From NCBI GenBank assembly GCA_050014095.1, contig JBEKDZ010000001.1, positions 186,001 through 250,000 on the forward strand: 64,000 nt of DNA. The letters are read 5' to 3'. The notes under the pieces are model-generated. The model was not told where the DNA came from, searched no databases, and saw nothing but the letters and a program-made list of their open reading frames with translations. Source of the DNA: RBG-13-51-18 sp050014095. GTDB lineage: Bacteria; Chloroflexota; Dehalococcoidia; Dehalococcoidales; RBG-16-60-22. The first letter of the stretch is position 1. Every line of letters begins with the position of its first letter. Shown here piece by piece: positions 34,237 to 43,621 of the stretch. Both the position numbers and the translations under genes were made by a program.

Positions 34237-36819
34237 TTAGTTTATCGTAATCGTCGACCCTGCGGCTGTCTTGGTTATATCGATACGGGTAGGGAAGGCG
34301 TCCTTCAGCTCCTCCATGTGGGTGATTACCAGTATCTTCTCAAAGTCGCCCTGTATCGAGTTAATCGCCTCTTTCAGCTTCTCCATGCCGGTGCTATCCT
34401 GTGTCCCGAACCCCTCATCGATGATCAACGTCGGCAGCGGCGACCCGGCGCGCCTCGCCAGCAGCCTGGAGAGAGCGATGCGCACGGCGAAATTGATGCG
34501 GAAAGCCTCGCCGCCGCTGAACATCTCGTAATTGCGCGTCCCCAGCTCATCACCGATGACGATATCCAGAGTCTCCTGGACGGTACCTTTCTTCGTTTCC
34601 CTCTGTGTTTTGAAATCAACGGTCATTTTACCATCGGTAAGCTGACTCAACAGTCGATTAGCTTCTTCCGCGATTTCCGGCAGCGCTGTTTCGATAATCA
34701 ACGCCTGTATACCCGTTTTCCCGAAGGCTTTCGTAAGCTCTCGGTAAATGCTCACTTCCTTCGATGACTGCGATATTTGTGATTCCTTTTCTTTCTTCTT
34801 CACCTCAAGGTCGGCGAGGCGTTGCAGCTTGGCCCGGACTATCCCCACCCCCTCCTGTGCCCGATTGCGCTGTGTGTTGATGTCTTTATATTCCGTCTCT
34901 ACCACAGCAAGCTCCTCGCGTAGCTGGGGTAGTCGTGTAAGCTCTGCTGCCAGAGTTTCTTTTTTCTGGCTATCGATTTTCAGACTTTCACGCAACGCCT
35001 GCGCTTCTTCACCAGCTTTTTTAACCGACTCCTTTTCCTGGTCGATGAGTTTCTCGGCTTCGTCCAGCATCATTTCATCCCGCTGGAATGTTTCAAGCTG
35101 TTTTAACTGCTGTTGACCTTGCTCGTGCTTTACGGCGTCGTACCCCAGCTTGCCTAAATCAGCTTCGATAGCCGTTAAGTTTTGCTGCTCGCTAATGGCA
35201 AAGTTTCTCTTCGCCAGTTGTTCTTCAATACCGGATAGGTCGCTTTTGAGTTGTGCTAATTTCTCACTTTCTTCCTCAATGCTGCTAATTTCTCTAGTGA
35301 TAGCGCCTATCTGGCTCTGGATTTTATTTTTCTCCTGATTTAATGCTGCCTCAAACTTTGCTTTTTCTAGTAACAGAACTTCATATGCGGTTTTTCTCTG
35401 TGATAGGCTCTCCCGGTTCTGGTTTAACAGGTCCGTTTTCTCCTGTTTTTCTTTGGTGTATTTTGCGTTAATCAGTTCCAGTCCTTCTTTAGTTAGCTCC
35501 TGTTCACAGAGGGGACACTTTGCCTCGGTATGAGAGGCAATGTGGCTGGCAATCATATCCAGTTTTTCCGCCGCTTCTACTATTTCCTTTTCCAGCCGTG
35601 AATTTTCAGCGTTTAATAGGCTGATTTGCGACTGCGCTTCCCGGGCAGATTGCTCTTGCTGGCGGATTTTTGTTTCCGCTTCGTCCAGTTTTTGTGTCTG
35701 CGCTTGAGCCTGGGTTAACTGGGATTTAAGCTCGGGTAGGGCTTGGATTTTCTTATCGTGCTCGCGGATATTGCTTTCGATAACAGCATGGTTTTTCAAC
35801 AGCTCGTTCTTTGCCTGCTCGATAATGCGGTCGAGCAGATTCCTCTGCTCTTCTAGTTTTCGTGAAAGCAGTGATTTCTGGTCGAGTTCATCCACGGCTT
35901 TTTTTACTTCAGCGTATTGTGCATAGCCCGTTACGATTTCCGCCCGCCGGCCGATTAGCTCTTCGTATTGCTTAAATCTGACCTGGTGCTGCGCCGCCTG
36001 CTCTTCCCAGCGCTGGAGGTTGCGCTGGCTGGTGCTGATACGGGCCTCAAGCTCGTCAAGCTGCGCCCTCTTGACCTCTAAAGCCTCTTTTTGCTGCCGC
36101 AGCTTATTAAACGCCGCCTCTTTTTCTTTCGCCGCCGCATCGATATTCTTAAGGACGCTTTGCGCTTTTTCCAGCTCGCTTTCAAAGTCCGCCTTTTGCG
36201 CTAGTTCGATGTTAATTTCTTGCAAAGTGTTTTCCAGCTGGACGTTATCAGCTTCAAACTGCTTCACCATTTCTTTGGCCTGTACTTCCAGCTGGTCGTA
36301 GATATCGAGCCCGAGAATGTTCCCCAGCACTTCCTTACGCTCGGCCGGCTTGCGCGTGGTGAACTCGTCGGCATGGCCCTGGCGCAGGTAGGCGCTGTTG
36401 ATGAAGGTATCATAGTCCATATGCAGGACCTCGATTATCTTTTGCTGCGTCTCGGCGATGGTATTGCCGGTGATGGGGCGGAATCCATCGTTATTGTTTA
36501 TCTGAAACTCTAACGACGACTGCCCCGCCCTCCTCTGTTTTTTAGGCCGAGCGCGCTTGCGGATGATGCGGTAAAGCTGGTCGCCGATGTTGAACTCAAA
36601 CTCCACCTCCATTTCCGACTGCGTGGTATGGATGAGGTCGTCATCACTGGCGGCGCGGGCTTTGCCCCACAACGCCCACGTAATAGCATCGATGATGGCG
36701 GACTTGCCGTTGCCGTTATCGCCAGAGAGGCAGGCTAAATGTAATCCCGTGAAGTCCAGTGCCGGGACGTTATCACGGTAGCACATGAAGTTGCGCATCT
36801 TTAAGCGGACGGGTATCAT
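34237..36819 (-). CDS. sbcC: SbcC/Rad50-type DNA double-strand break repair ATPase
   Basis: 860 aa SMC-like protein. The N-terminal Walker A is SGDNGNGKSAIIDA (residues 33-40 core) followed by the Q-loop tract. Two long coiled coils follow, separated by a zinc hook CPLC near residue 435. The C-terminal half-site has the signature FSGGEAFRINFAVRIALSR and Walker B PTLIIDEGFGTQD. With an SbcD/Mre11 nuclease it processes hairpins and broken ends, but no sbcD gene lies beside it in this window. The start is the ATG at 36819, a few bases after the predicted transcription start. Confidence 0.92.
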   Translation of the reverse strand: MIPVRLKMRNFMCYRDNVPALDFTGLHLACLSGDNGNGKSAIIDAITWALWGKARAASDDDLIHTTQSEMEVEFEFNIGDQLYRIIRKRARPKKQRRAGQSSLEFQINNNDGFRPITGNTIAETQQKIIEVLHMDYDTFINSAYLRQGHADEFTTRKPAERKEVLGNILGLDIYDQLEVQAKEMVKQFEADNVQLENTLQEINIELAQKADFESELEKAQSVLKNIDAAAKEKEAAFNKLRQQKEALEVKRAQLDELEARISTSQRNLQRWEEQAAQHQVRFKQYEELIGRRAEIVTGYAQYAEVKKAVDELDQKSLLSRKLEEQRNLLDRIIEQAKNELLKNHAVIESNIREHDKKIQALPELKSQLTQAQAQTQKLDEAETKIRQQEQSAREAQSQISLLNAENSRLEKEIVEAAEKLDMIASHIASHTEAKCPLCEQELTKEGLELINAKYTKEKQEKTDLLNQNRESLSQRKTAYEVLLLEKAKFEAALNQEKNKIQSQIGAITREISSIEEESEKLAQLKSDLSGIEEQLAKRNFAISEQQNLTAIEADLGKLGYDAVKHEQGQQQLKQLETFQRDEMMLDEAEKLIDQEKESVKKAGEEAQALRESLKIDSQKKETLAAELTRLPQLREELAVVETEYKDINTQRNRAQEGVGIVRAKLQRLADLEVKKKEKESQISQSSKEVSIYRELTKAFGKTGIQALIIETALPEIAEEANRLLSQLTDGKMTVDFKTQRETKKGTVQETLDIVIGDELGTRNYEMFSGGEAFRINFAVRIALSRLLARRAGSPLPTLIIDEGFGTQDSTGMEKLKEAINSIQGDFEKILVITHMEELKDAFPTRIDITKTAAGSTITIN

Positions 36820-36828
36820 CTCGACATT

Positions 36829-36837
36829 ATTGTAGCA
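36829..36837 (-). promoter_or_regulatory. Extended -10 promoter of sbcC
   Basis: TGCTACAAT on the minus strand ends 9 nt before the sbcC ATG, so the transcript would be nearly leaderless. No -35 of quality is seen. Confidence 0.45.
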
Positions 36838-36890
36838 TAGTTGAGTGATAGCCTCACCCTAAAAACTGACTTACCGAAATCCCTCTCACT

Positions 36891-36959
36891 CTCCCTTTAC
36901 GAAAGGGAGACGATGTCATCCTCTTTGTTAAAACGATTGTCCCTCTTTCGTAAAGAGGG
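36891..36959. repeat. Twin hairpins between sbcC and the cupin fusion gene
   Basis: CTCCCTTT-acg-AAAGGGAG (36891-36909) and CCCTCTTT-cgt-AAAGAGGG (36941-36959), each an 8-bp perfect stem. They may act as terminators for the minus-strand gene ending at 36977, but no T tract follows. Confidence 0.6.
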
Positions 36960-36976
36960 ATAAAGGGAGATTTGTT

Positions 36977-38608
36977 TTAAGCAGTCCCTTTTTCGTGTTT
37001 GACATATCGGGGTGCGATGACCACGGTGAAGTGGAAGATAGGCCTATCGACGCGTCTTAAGATTAAAGGACAGTGGCGCATGCCGGCGGGAACGAAAATC
37101 ATGGCACTTTTGTTGATAATTTGTTTTTCACCTTCGAGCCAGATTTCCACCTCGCCGCCAAGGTCAGAGGGATTTTTAGCATCGTTGCCGAAGAAGCCGA
37201 TAATTTCATCGTAATCGTGGGTATGTGGCTTATCGTCGATGGTCATGGAGGCCTTGAGATACCAGGAAGCATTCAAATTAAAAGCGCCGGGGACGACGTC
37301 GGTATCCATCCAGAGGATGCGTTGGGCATATTTGCTGTAAACCGGCGCAATCTTCTTTCTTTCCTCCGGCTCTTTAAGCTCCGTGACGACGTATTGGCTG
37401 TAGTCTGGCTTGGGTATTTTGTTTTCCTTTGGTTCTTTGATGATATATTCGCCGGCGGTGACGACGGAAAAGTGGAAGATAGGGCGGTCCACACGGTTTA
37501 GATTTAGAGGACAGTGATTCATCCCGGCAGGAACAAAGACCAGGGCGCTTTTGGTGATAATGTGTTTTCCGCCTTCGAGCCAGATTTCCACCTCGCCACC
37601 GAGGTCGTTTGGGTTATTGGAATCATTGCTGAAAAAGCCGATGATTTCATCGACGTCATGAGTATGCTCGGCGGGTCCTTTTTCTAGACGCTTGAGATAC
37701 CATGAGCAGTTCATCTGGAAAGCCTCCGGCACCACGTTTTTATCCACCCAGAGAATGCGCCTGGCGAATGTGTTGTACCGGGCGATAGCTTCCGCGGGAA
37801 AATCTGGCGTCTTTAGCTCCGTGACGATATATTTACTGTATTTGGATTCGGGCATGGTTAAGACTCCTGTATTATTCTTACTATCAATAATTTCATGTTT
37901 AAGATTCTTTAAAACTACGACCAAATCAATAATTCCCACTGTAAAAACACTCGCTCCTCCATAAAAGAAAAATACTGCAAGCCAAAAAATGAGTCCTCTA
38001 ACTATCGCTTCCCAACCCCATTCAAATGTACCAGGATCTATACGTGATAAATCTACAAAAATAAACAGACCAACAAAAAATATAAATGAAACGGCGGCAG
38101 TAATTAATTGTTGCCCAACCTTTAACAATTCCAAACGTGTTTCTTTAGATATTTCTTTAAAATTTGAACTGGCGATTACTAGGCCGCCTAATGTAGCACT
38201 TACAGTCACCAATTGAAATTGCATTAGTGGCGGAATAGAAGTTGTCGTTCCTGCAATCAAAAAGGCAATTGATAAAAATACTCCAATTACGAAACCATAA
38301 GACGTCCTCTTATTAAATTTACCTTCCAATCCAGTTATATCAGCAAGTTTATGAATAAGACTTTTATATGGAAATATGTAATATATGTCTGTGAGTACTA
38401 AAACCATTATCAAAGCAACAGCATGTGACCATGCAAAATTCTTGACAACGTAATATTCATATATTAGTACAAATATGATAAAGGAACTTGCGTACAGATT
38501 GGCAAATAAAATCCGTTGCCAACGAGGGCGTTCTTTTTTATTTCTTTTGTTCATTTTGGGAAGTTGTATTTCCCTCTTTTCTTCCTTTTGTTTCGTTTCA
38601 TTGGTCAT
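36977..38608 (-). CDS. Six-helix membrane domain fused to a tandem cupin
   Basis: 543 aa. Residues 1-30 are highly charged. About 33-233 hold six predicted membrane helices. Residues 252-390 and 395-535 are two similar cupin domains, each with HTHDxDEIIGFF (metal His, His, Glu), GGEVEIWLEG and VFVPAGMxHCPL (third His). The membrane half is AT-rich (one stretch is about 27 % GC), whereas the cupin half is near 48 %. At the joint an in-frame ATG (37855, Met252) has CAGGAG eight nt upstream, so the cupin can probably also be made alone (292 aa). No ligand or partner is evident; the metal sites look intact. No SD before the outer ATG. Confidence 0.75.
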   Translation of the reverse strand: MTNETKQKEEKREIQLPKMNKRNKKERPRWQRILFANLYASSFIIFVLIYEYYVVKNFAWSHAVALIMVLVLTDIYYIFPYKSLIHKLADITGLEGKFNKRTSYGFVIGVFLSIAFLIAGTTTSIPPLMQFQLVTVSATLGGLVIASSNFKEISKETRLELLKVGQQLITAAVSFIFFVGLFIFVDLSRIDPGTFEWGWEAIVRGLIFWLAVFFFYGGASVFTVGIIDLVVVLKNLKHEIIDSKNNTGVLTMPESKYSKYIVTELKTPDFPAEAIARYNTFARRILWVDKNVVPEAFQMNCSWYLKRLEKGPAEHTHDVDEIIGFFSNDSNNPNDLGGEVEIWLEGGKHIITKSALVFVPAGMNHCPLNLNRVDRPIFHFSVVTAGEYIIKEPKENKIPKPDYSQYVVTELKEPEERKKIAPVYSKYAQRILWMDTDVVPGAFNLNASWYLKASMTIDDKPHTHDYDEIIGFFGNDAKNPSDLGGEVEIWLEGEKQIINKSAMIFVPAGMRHCPLILRRVDRPIFHFTVVIAPRYVKHEKGTA

Positions 38609-38708
38609 ATTATATCATCATATGTCAAGATATAAGCCTTCCATTAAGTAACATAATAACTTAGTCCATTATTGACTGTAGTGGGTTAATCCCCCTGCGA
38701 GATTTAGA

Positions 38709-38736
38709 GTGGATTCCAGCCTGTGAAGGAATGACA
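38709..38736. repeat. Degenerate REP-like repeat
   Basis: GTGGATTCCAGCCTGTGAAGGAATGAC keeps both arms of the family but the stem is broken. Confidence 0.5.
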
Positions 38737-38760
38737 ACATTGGAGTAGGAATTTTCAATC

Positions 38761-38789
38761 TTGCCCCTCTCGCCTTTTCCCCGTATAAT
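38761..38789 (+). promoter_or_regulatory. Sigma-70 promoter of ffh
   Basis: TTGCCC, 17-bp spacer, perfect TATAAT. The -10 ends only 9 nt before the ATG, so transcription should begin within about 3 nt of the start codon. Confidence 0.7.
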
Positions 38790-38798
38790 TAAAGCGTT

Positions 38799-40130
38799 AT
38801 GTTTGAAATACTGGCGGAAAAGCTGAATGCCGTCTTTCGCCTTTTGGGCAGCCGCGGCAAGCTGACGGAAAAAGACATCGATGAAGCCATGCGGCAGGTG
38901 CGTCTGGCGCTTTTAGAGGCGGACGTAAACTTCAAGGTCGTTAAGGACTTTACCGGGCGCGTCAAGGAGCGCTCCATCGGCAAAGAGGTGATGGAGAGTC
39001 TGACGCCCGGACAACAAATCGTCAAAATCGTTAACGAGGAGTTGATTAAAACCCTCGGCGACGGCGCCTCTAGCAAGCTGGCTGCCGTTTCGCAACCCCC
39101 CGCCGTCATTATGATGGTCGGCTTACAGGGCAGCGGCAAGACCACCACTGCCGCCAAGTTGGCGCTTTTACTTAAGCACAGCGGACATAAACCGATGCTG
39201 GTCGCCGCGGATAACCGTCGTCCCGCCGCCATCGAGCAGCTGGTGACGCTCGGCAAACAGCTCGATGTGCCGGTATTCGCCGAAGACCCCAAGACATCCT
39301 CTAAAGATATCTGCGTACACGCGATGTCCCACGCTAAAAAAATCGCCGCCACCCACGTCATCGTTGATACGGCGGGTCGACTGCACATCGACGAAGAGCT
39401 GATGGCGGAACTGGAACAGGTGAAAAAAGTCCTCAAGCCCCACGAGGTGCTGCTGGTGGTGGACGCCATGACCGGGCAGGACGCCGTGCGCGTGGCGGAG
39501 GAGTTCCACGCTAAAGTGGACGTGACGGGGCTCGTCATGACCAAGATGGACGGCGACGCCCGGGGCGGCGCGGCTTTATCCATCCGCTGGGTGAGCGGAG
39601 TACCGATTAAGTTCATCGGGGTGGGGGAAAAGGTAGAGGCTTTGGAGCCTTTTTATCCGGATAGACTGGCATCGCGCATCCTGGGCATGGGCGACGTTTT
39701 AACCTTCATCGAGAAAGCGGAAAAAACCCTCGACGAGAAAAAGGCACTGGAGCTCCAAAAGAAGATAAAAAAGTCCGCCTTTACGCTGGAAGACCTGCTG
39801 GAGCAGCTTAAAGCCATCAAGAAAATGGGACCTATCGGGCAGCTGGCGGAAATGCTGCCGGGCATGAACAAAATATCCAGTCAGCTTCCCGAAGGCGCGC
39901 AGGAAGCCCAGATGAAAAAAGTCGAGGCTATCATCCAGTCCATGACGCCGCAAGAAAGGGCTAACCCCTCGATTATCGGCGGGGGCCGACGCAAGCGTAT
40001 CGCCCGGGGGAGCGGCACCCATACTCATGATATCAACCAGCTGCTGAACCAGTTTGCCCAGATGCAGAAGATTATGAAAATGGGCATGGGCGGCAAGCTC
40101 CCCAAGAACATGATGGGGATGTTTAAGTAG
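38799..40130 (+). CDS. ffh: Signal recognition particle protein
   Basis: 443 aa. N domain (1-90), GTPase with GLQGSGKTTTAAKL, VDTAGRLHIDEEL, TKMDGDARGGAAL, and a methionine-rich M domain (about 320-443) ending QKIMKMGMGGKLPKNMMGMFK that binds signal peptides and 4.5S RNA. It targets nascent membrane proteins to FtsY/SecYEG. Its stop codon abuts the rpoD stop on the other strand with no base between. The start is supported by homologous N-terminus MFEILAEKLNAVFRLL; there is no SD. Confidence 0.97.
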   Translation: MFEILAEKLNAVFRLLGSRGKLTEKDIDEAMRQVRLALLEADVNFKVVKDFTGRVKERSIGKEVMESLTPGQQIVKIVNEELIKTLGDGASSKLAAVSQPPAVIMMVGLQGSGKTTTAAKLALLLKHSGHKPMLVAADNRRPAAIEQLVTLGKQLDVPVFAEDPKTSSKDICVHAMSHAKKIAATHVIVDTAGRLHIDEELMAELEQVKKVLKPHEVLLVVDAMTGQDAVRVAEEFHAKVDVTGLVMTKMDGDARGGAALSIRWVSGVPIKFIGVGEKVEALEPFYPDRLASRILGMGDVLTFIEKAEKTLDEKKALELQKKIKKSAFTLEDLLEQLKAIKKMGPIGQLAEMLPGMNKISSQLPEGAQEAQMKKVEAIIQSMTPQERANPSIIGGGRRKRIARGSGTHTHDINQLLNQFAQMQKIMKMGMGGKLPKNMMGMFK

Positions 40131-41654
40131 TTATTCTAAATAGTCTTTAAGCTTGCGGCTGCGCGAGGGGTGGCGGAGTTTTCTTAAGGCTTTAGCCTCA
40201 ATCTGACGGATGCGTTCCCGCGTTACGTTAAACTCCACACCCACCTCTTCCAGCGTGCGGCTGCGTCCATCCTCAAGTCCGAAGCGGAGCTCGAGCACGC
40301 GTTTTTCGCGGGGTGTTAAGGTGGTGAGGACATCCTCGATTTGCTCTTTAAGGAGCTGCTTGGAGGCAATATCCACCGGCGGCAAGGCGTTCCTATCTTC
40401 GATGGAGTTACCGAGGGGACTATCCTCTTCTTCACCAATGGGGGACTCCAGAGAAATAGGGAGCTGGGAAACCTTGACGATTTCCCGTACTTTATCGGAG
40501 GAGACTTCCATTTCCTTGGCGATTTCACGGGAGGTAGGTTCACGACCGTACTCCTGCGCCAGCCGACGACTGATTCTTAAGAGGCGGTTGATGGTCTCAA
40601 CCATATGCACGGGTATGCGGATGGTACGTGCCTGGTCGGCAATGGCTCGGGTGAGCGCCTGGCGTATCCACCAGGTGGCGTAGGTGCTGAATTTATAGCC
40701 TTTACGGTAGTCGAACTTTTCCACCGCGCGCATCAGGCCGATATTACCCTCCTGGATAAGGTCGAGCAAGGACATGCCGCGGCCGATGTGTTTCTTGGCG
40801 ACGCTGACGACGAGGCGTAGGTTGGCTTCGATAAGATGTCTCTCCGCTTTTTTGCCTTCGCGGAGAGCTTCATTAATATATGACGAGTAGTGCTTTTCGT
40901 GGGCTTGGATAGAGTTGATAAATTTGGGGTCGGTGACCAGTTTCGCCATCTCGTTCAGATTAACGCTGCCATCGATAGAGGTACGGACTTCTTCCGGCAG
41001 CAGGCGACTGCCCATGGAGAGTCGGACGAGTATTTCTTCTGTTTCCGGAACCGTTTTGCCGAGTTTGGCGGCGAAATCTTGAATCACCAGCGGGTCGATG
41101 GAATTATCGATACTTTCCTGTATCTTAACATCGTAGACACTTTTAGAAAAGTTTTTCGTCTTCTGCAGGCCGAGCTTTTCCCGGAGGAGACGTACCAAAT
41201 CGGCAGCCTGCCCGAGGTCTTGTAAAACAGCTAGGATAATTTCGGTGGCGGAGGGCTGGCGACCATTCTTCCGGATATACTCCTGTTGGATGATTTTGAT
41301 ATATTTACCGGATTCCATGTGCTTGGCAAGGCTCTTTTCATCTTCGGCAGTCAGGAGGTGCACCCTGCCTATTTCGTGAAGATAGATACGTACGGGGTCG
41401 TCGGTAATATCCTGCTCGGCAAGCTCTTCGGCAGGCAACTCGATATCTGTATCGAAGTCAACGTCGTCTTTGCTCTTGACCCAGAGCTCGTCTCCTTCAG
41501 GGATTTCTCCGCTTTCCAGCTCTTCGTCAGGTACGATAGTCGCGCCGAATATCGCCGCCGCTTTTTCATCGGAGTCCGATATCTCGGGGTGCTGGATTTC
41601 TTCAAAGTTATCACCACTGCGGAGTGAATCGAGCTCATTCTTATCTTTTTCCAT
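40131..41654 (-). CDS. rpoD: RNA polymerase primary sigma factor (sigma-70)
   Basis: 507 aa. An acidic N-terminus is followed by region 1.2 (DPVRIYLHEIGRVHLLTAEDE) and a non-conserved insert. Region 2 has EANLRLVVSVAKKHIGRGM, the -10 recognition helix FSTYATWWIRQALTRAIADQ and RTIRIPVHM. Regions 3 and 4 end with the -35 helix VTRERIRQIEAKALRKLRHP. It begins 3 nt after dnaG, giving the dnaG-rpoD pair. The complete region 4 agrees with the TTGACA/TATAAT promoters found around it. Confidence 0.97.
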   Translation of the reverse strand: MEKDKNELDSLRSGDNFEEIQHPEISDSDEKAAAIFGATIVPDEELESGEIPEGDELWVKSKDDVDFDTDIELPAEELAEQDITDDPVRIYLHEIGRVHLLTAEDEKSLAKHMESGKYIKIIQQEYIRKNGRQPSATEIILAVLQDLGQAADLVRLLREKLGLQKTKNFSKSVYDVKIQESIDNSIDPLVIQDFAAKLGKTVPETEEILVRLSMGSRLLPEEVRTSIDGSVNLNEMAKLVTDPKFINSIQAHEKHYSSYINEALREGKKAERHLIEANLRLVVSVAKKHIGRGMSLLDLIQEGNIGLMRAVEKFDYRKGYKFSTYATWWIRQALTRAIADQARTIRIPVHMVETINRLLRISRRLAQEYGREPTSREIAKEMEVSSDKVREIVKVSQLPISLESPIGEEEDSPLGNSIEDRNALPPVDIASKQLLKEQIEDVLTTLTPREKRVLELRFGLEDGRSRTLEEVGVEFNVTRERIRQIEAKALRKLRHPSRSRKLKDYLE

Positions 41655-41657
41655 AAT

Positions 41658-43427
41658 CTATCTCCTTGTACCTTTTATATATGCAGAACCCCATTTCTGG
41701 CTACTTTGGATTTCCGTTTTGTTAAGTTGTTGGGCAATTTCTGTATTATCTTCGAACTCAGTGTCATCTAGCGAGGTTATAGAATTAGCTTTCATTGCTT
41801 CGACACTTCTAAGAAACCTCTTTTTTAATTCGTTGATAATATCTACGAACTTTTTTTCTACATTAATTTTTGTGGAAGGTATACTCATATTTATTATAGC
41901 ATCGAGATGCTCATACAGGGCAGGGTCCAGCCGCTCTTTTAAAGACTGATTATCCGCCACAACCTGCCAGACAAGAAAAATCTCGCGGTTTTCGCTGTGA
42001 CTAAAATAGTCGAGCGAGATATCTTGCTGATATTCTCGCAACTCCGGGTACTGCAATAACAAAGCCAAACAATATTCCTCGCGGGAGCTGGAGGCTAAAG
42101 GACGCGATATTCCGGCTGATGGTTTGGGCGACGCCATTTTTCGCTGTATAGTAGGCTGCTTTAGCCGGCTTAAGGAGGCTTTAATAGTGTTCATATCCAC
42201 TTTGACTAAAGCGGCGAGCTTTTGCAGGTAATGCGCCTGGCGAATGGGGTCGTTGATAGCGGCGATAACGGGTAGTAGCTTATCCACGGCGGCGGATTTA
42301 TCCCGGGCGGTGGTGAGGTCTAATTTAGCGATAGTTTTTTCAAACAAGAAATCGACGAGCGGCATGGCGCTATCGACCAAGCCATGCCACTTTTCCATGT
42401 CTTCCCGCATAACTTCATCGGGGTCTTTGCCTTCCGGCAGAAGGATAACCCGCATTTCGGCATTGAGGATGTTTTCGTAGCCGACGGTTCTTAACATGGC
42501 TTCTTCACCGGCAGCATCTGCATCCAGCGAGAGAATGAGGTTTTTACTCAACTTTTTTAAGATATTCACCTGCGTTTCGGTAATCGCCGTACCCATGGAG
42601 GCGACGGCGTTGGTGACGCCGCACTGGTTCGCCATGATAACATCCATATAGCCTTCCATAATGATGGCAACGTCCAGCTTCCTTATCGACGCGGCAGCGC
42701 GATCGATACCATATAACGTGCCGCTTTTATCAAAGGTGGGGGACTGGGGAGAATTTTTATATTTGGGGTCCGTATTATCCAGGGCTCTCGCCCCGAACCC
42801 CGTTACCCGCCCCTTAATATCACGGATGGGAATCATCAGCTTGCCGCGAAAGCGGTCGGAGGTTTTGCCTTTTTCATCCTCGTAAAGCAAGCCGGCGGTA
42901 AGCAGGGTTTTCTCATCGAAGCTCTTTTCCTGCAGGTAGAGCTTTAAAGCGTCATAAGAATCCAGACTATAACCGAGTTGGAAATCAGAGATAGTCTGGG
43001 CAGAAAAACCGCGTTTTTCGACGTAGCTTTTAGCCTTCGCCGCCGCCGGTGAGTTCAGGAGCAGGTTATGATAGTAAAGAGTGGCGGCTTCGTTAGCACT
43101 AAAAAAGGGCTCTTTTTCTTCTTTTTTCGCCGCGCCTTCGTATTTGGCGGGCAAAGTAACGCCGGCTCTACGGGCAAGCAGACGTAAAGCTTCCCCAAAG
43201 TCCAATCCTTCTTTTTTCATCACGAAGGCGAAGACATCGCCGCCGGTATTGCAGGCACCGAAGCAGTGCCAGCTCTGCTGCTCCGGGTAGACGAAGAAAG
43301 AGGGGTGTTTTTCGCTGTGGAATGGGCATAAAGCCGTTAGGTTACGCCCGGCTTTTTTCAGCGTAGCGTACTGGCCGATGACCTCGGCGATATCCAGCTT
43401 CTGTTTTACTTCGTCGATAGCGCTCAT
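41658..43427 (-). CDS. dnaG: DNA primase
   Basis: 589 aa. The N-terminal CHC2 zinc finger uses Cys34, His37, Cys55, Cys59 (CPFHSEKHPSF..WHCFGAC). The RNA polymerase core has FGARALDNTDPKYKNSPQ. TOPRIM follows with IIMEGYMDVIMANQCG and SLDADAAGEEAM. The C-terminal helicase-binding part is divergent. It lays RNA primers at the replication fork. Two overlapping TATAAT boxes lie at 43444-43456 on the minus strand just upstream. Confidence 0.96.
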   Translation of the reverse strand: MSAIDEVKQKLDIAEVIGQYATLKKAGRNLTALCPFHSEKHPSFFVYPEQQSWHCFGACNTGGDVFAFVMKKEGLDFGEALRLLARRAGVTLPAKYEGAAKKEEKEPFFSANEAATLYYHNLLLNSPAAAKAKSYVEKRGFSAQTISDFQLGYSLDSYDALKLYLQEKSFDEKTLLTAGLLYEDEKGKTSDRFRGKLMIPIRDIKGRVTGFGARALDNTDPKYKNSPQSPTFDKSGTLYGIDRAAASIRKLDVAIIMEGYMDVIMANQCGVTNAVASMGTAITETQVNILKKLSKNLILSLDADAAGEEAMLRTVGYENILNAEMRVILLPEGKDPDEVMREDMEKWHGLVDSAMPLVDFLFEKTIAKLDLTTARDKSAAVDKLLPVIAAINDPIRQAHYLQKLAALVKVDMNTIKASLSRLKQPTIQRKMASPKPSAGISRPLASSSREEYCLALLLQYPELREYQQDISLDYFSHSENREIFLVWQVVADNQSLKERLDPALYEHLDAIINMSIPSTKINVEKKFVDIINELKKRFLRSVEAMKANSITSLDDTEFEDNTEIAQQLNKTEIQSSQKWGSAYIKGTRR

Positions 43428-43531
43428 AATACTTTTAGGGACAATTATATATTATACAACTTTTATGGGGGAAAAGGGTTAATATTATGGTGTTTTATAT
43501 ACCACTTTAGTAACCTAAAAGTCAAAAGCAT

Positions 43532-43553
43532 GCCCCGTACGTGATACGGGGGC
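43532..43553 (-). terminator. Possible terminator of glyA-cysK
   Basis: On the minus strand GCCCCCGTA-tcacg-TACGGGGC is followed by ATGCTTTTGACTTTT, about 70 nt past the cysK stop. The same CCCCGTA/TACGGGG word occurs in other repeats here, so it may be a repeat rather than a dedicated terminator. Confidence 0.4.
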
Positions 43554-43621
43554 AAAGTTCAAAGCTTTTAATTTTTTAGGTTATGGTTTTGAGTTTTCAG
43601 CTTTGAGTTTTAAGTTATTGT

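Noticed and set aside
38789..39616. Minus-strand ORF of 275 codons over ffh
   Set aside because: Fully antisense to the ffh GTPase domain; Ser/Thr/Ala-rich product typical of a shadow frame.
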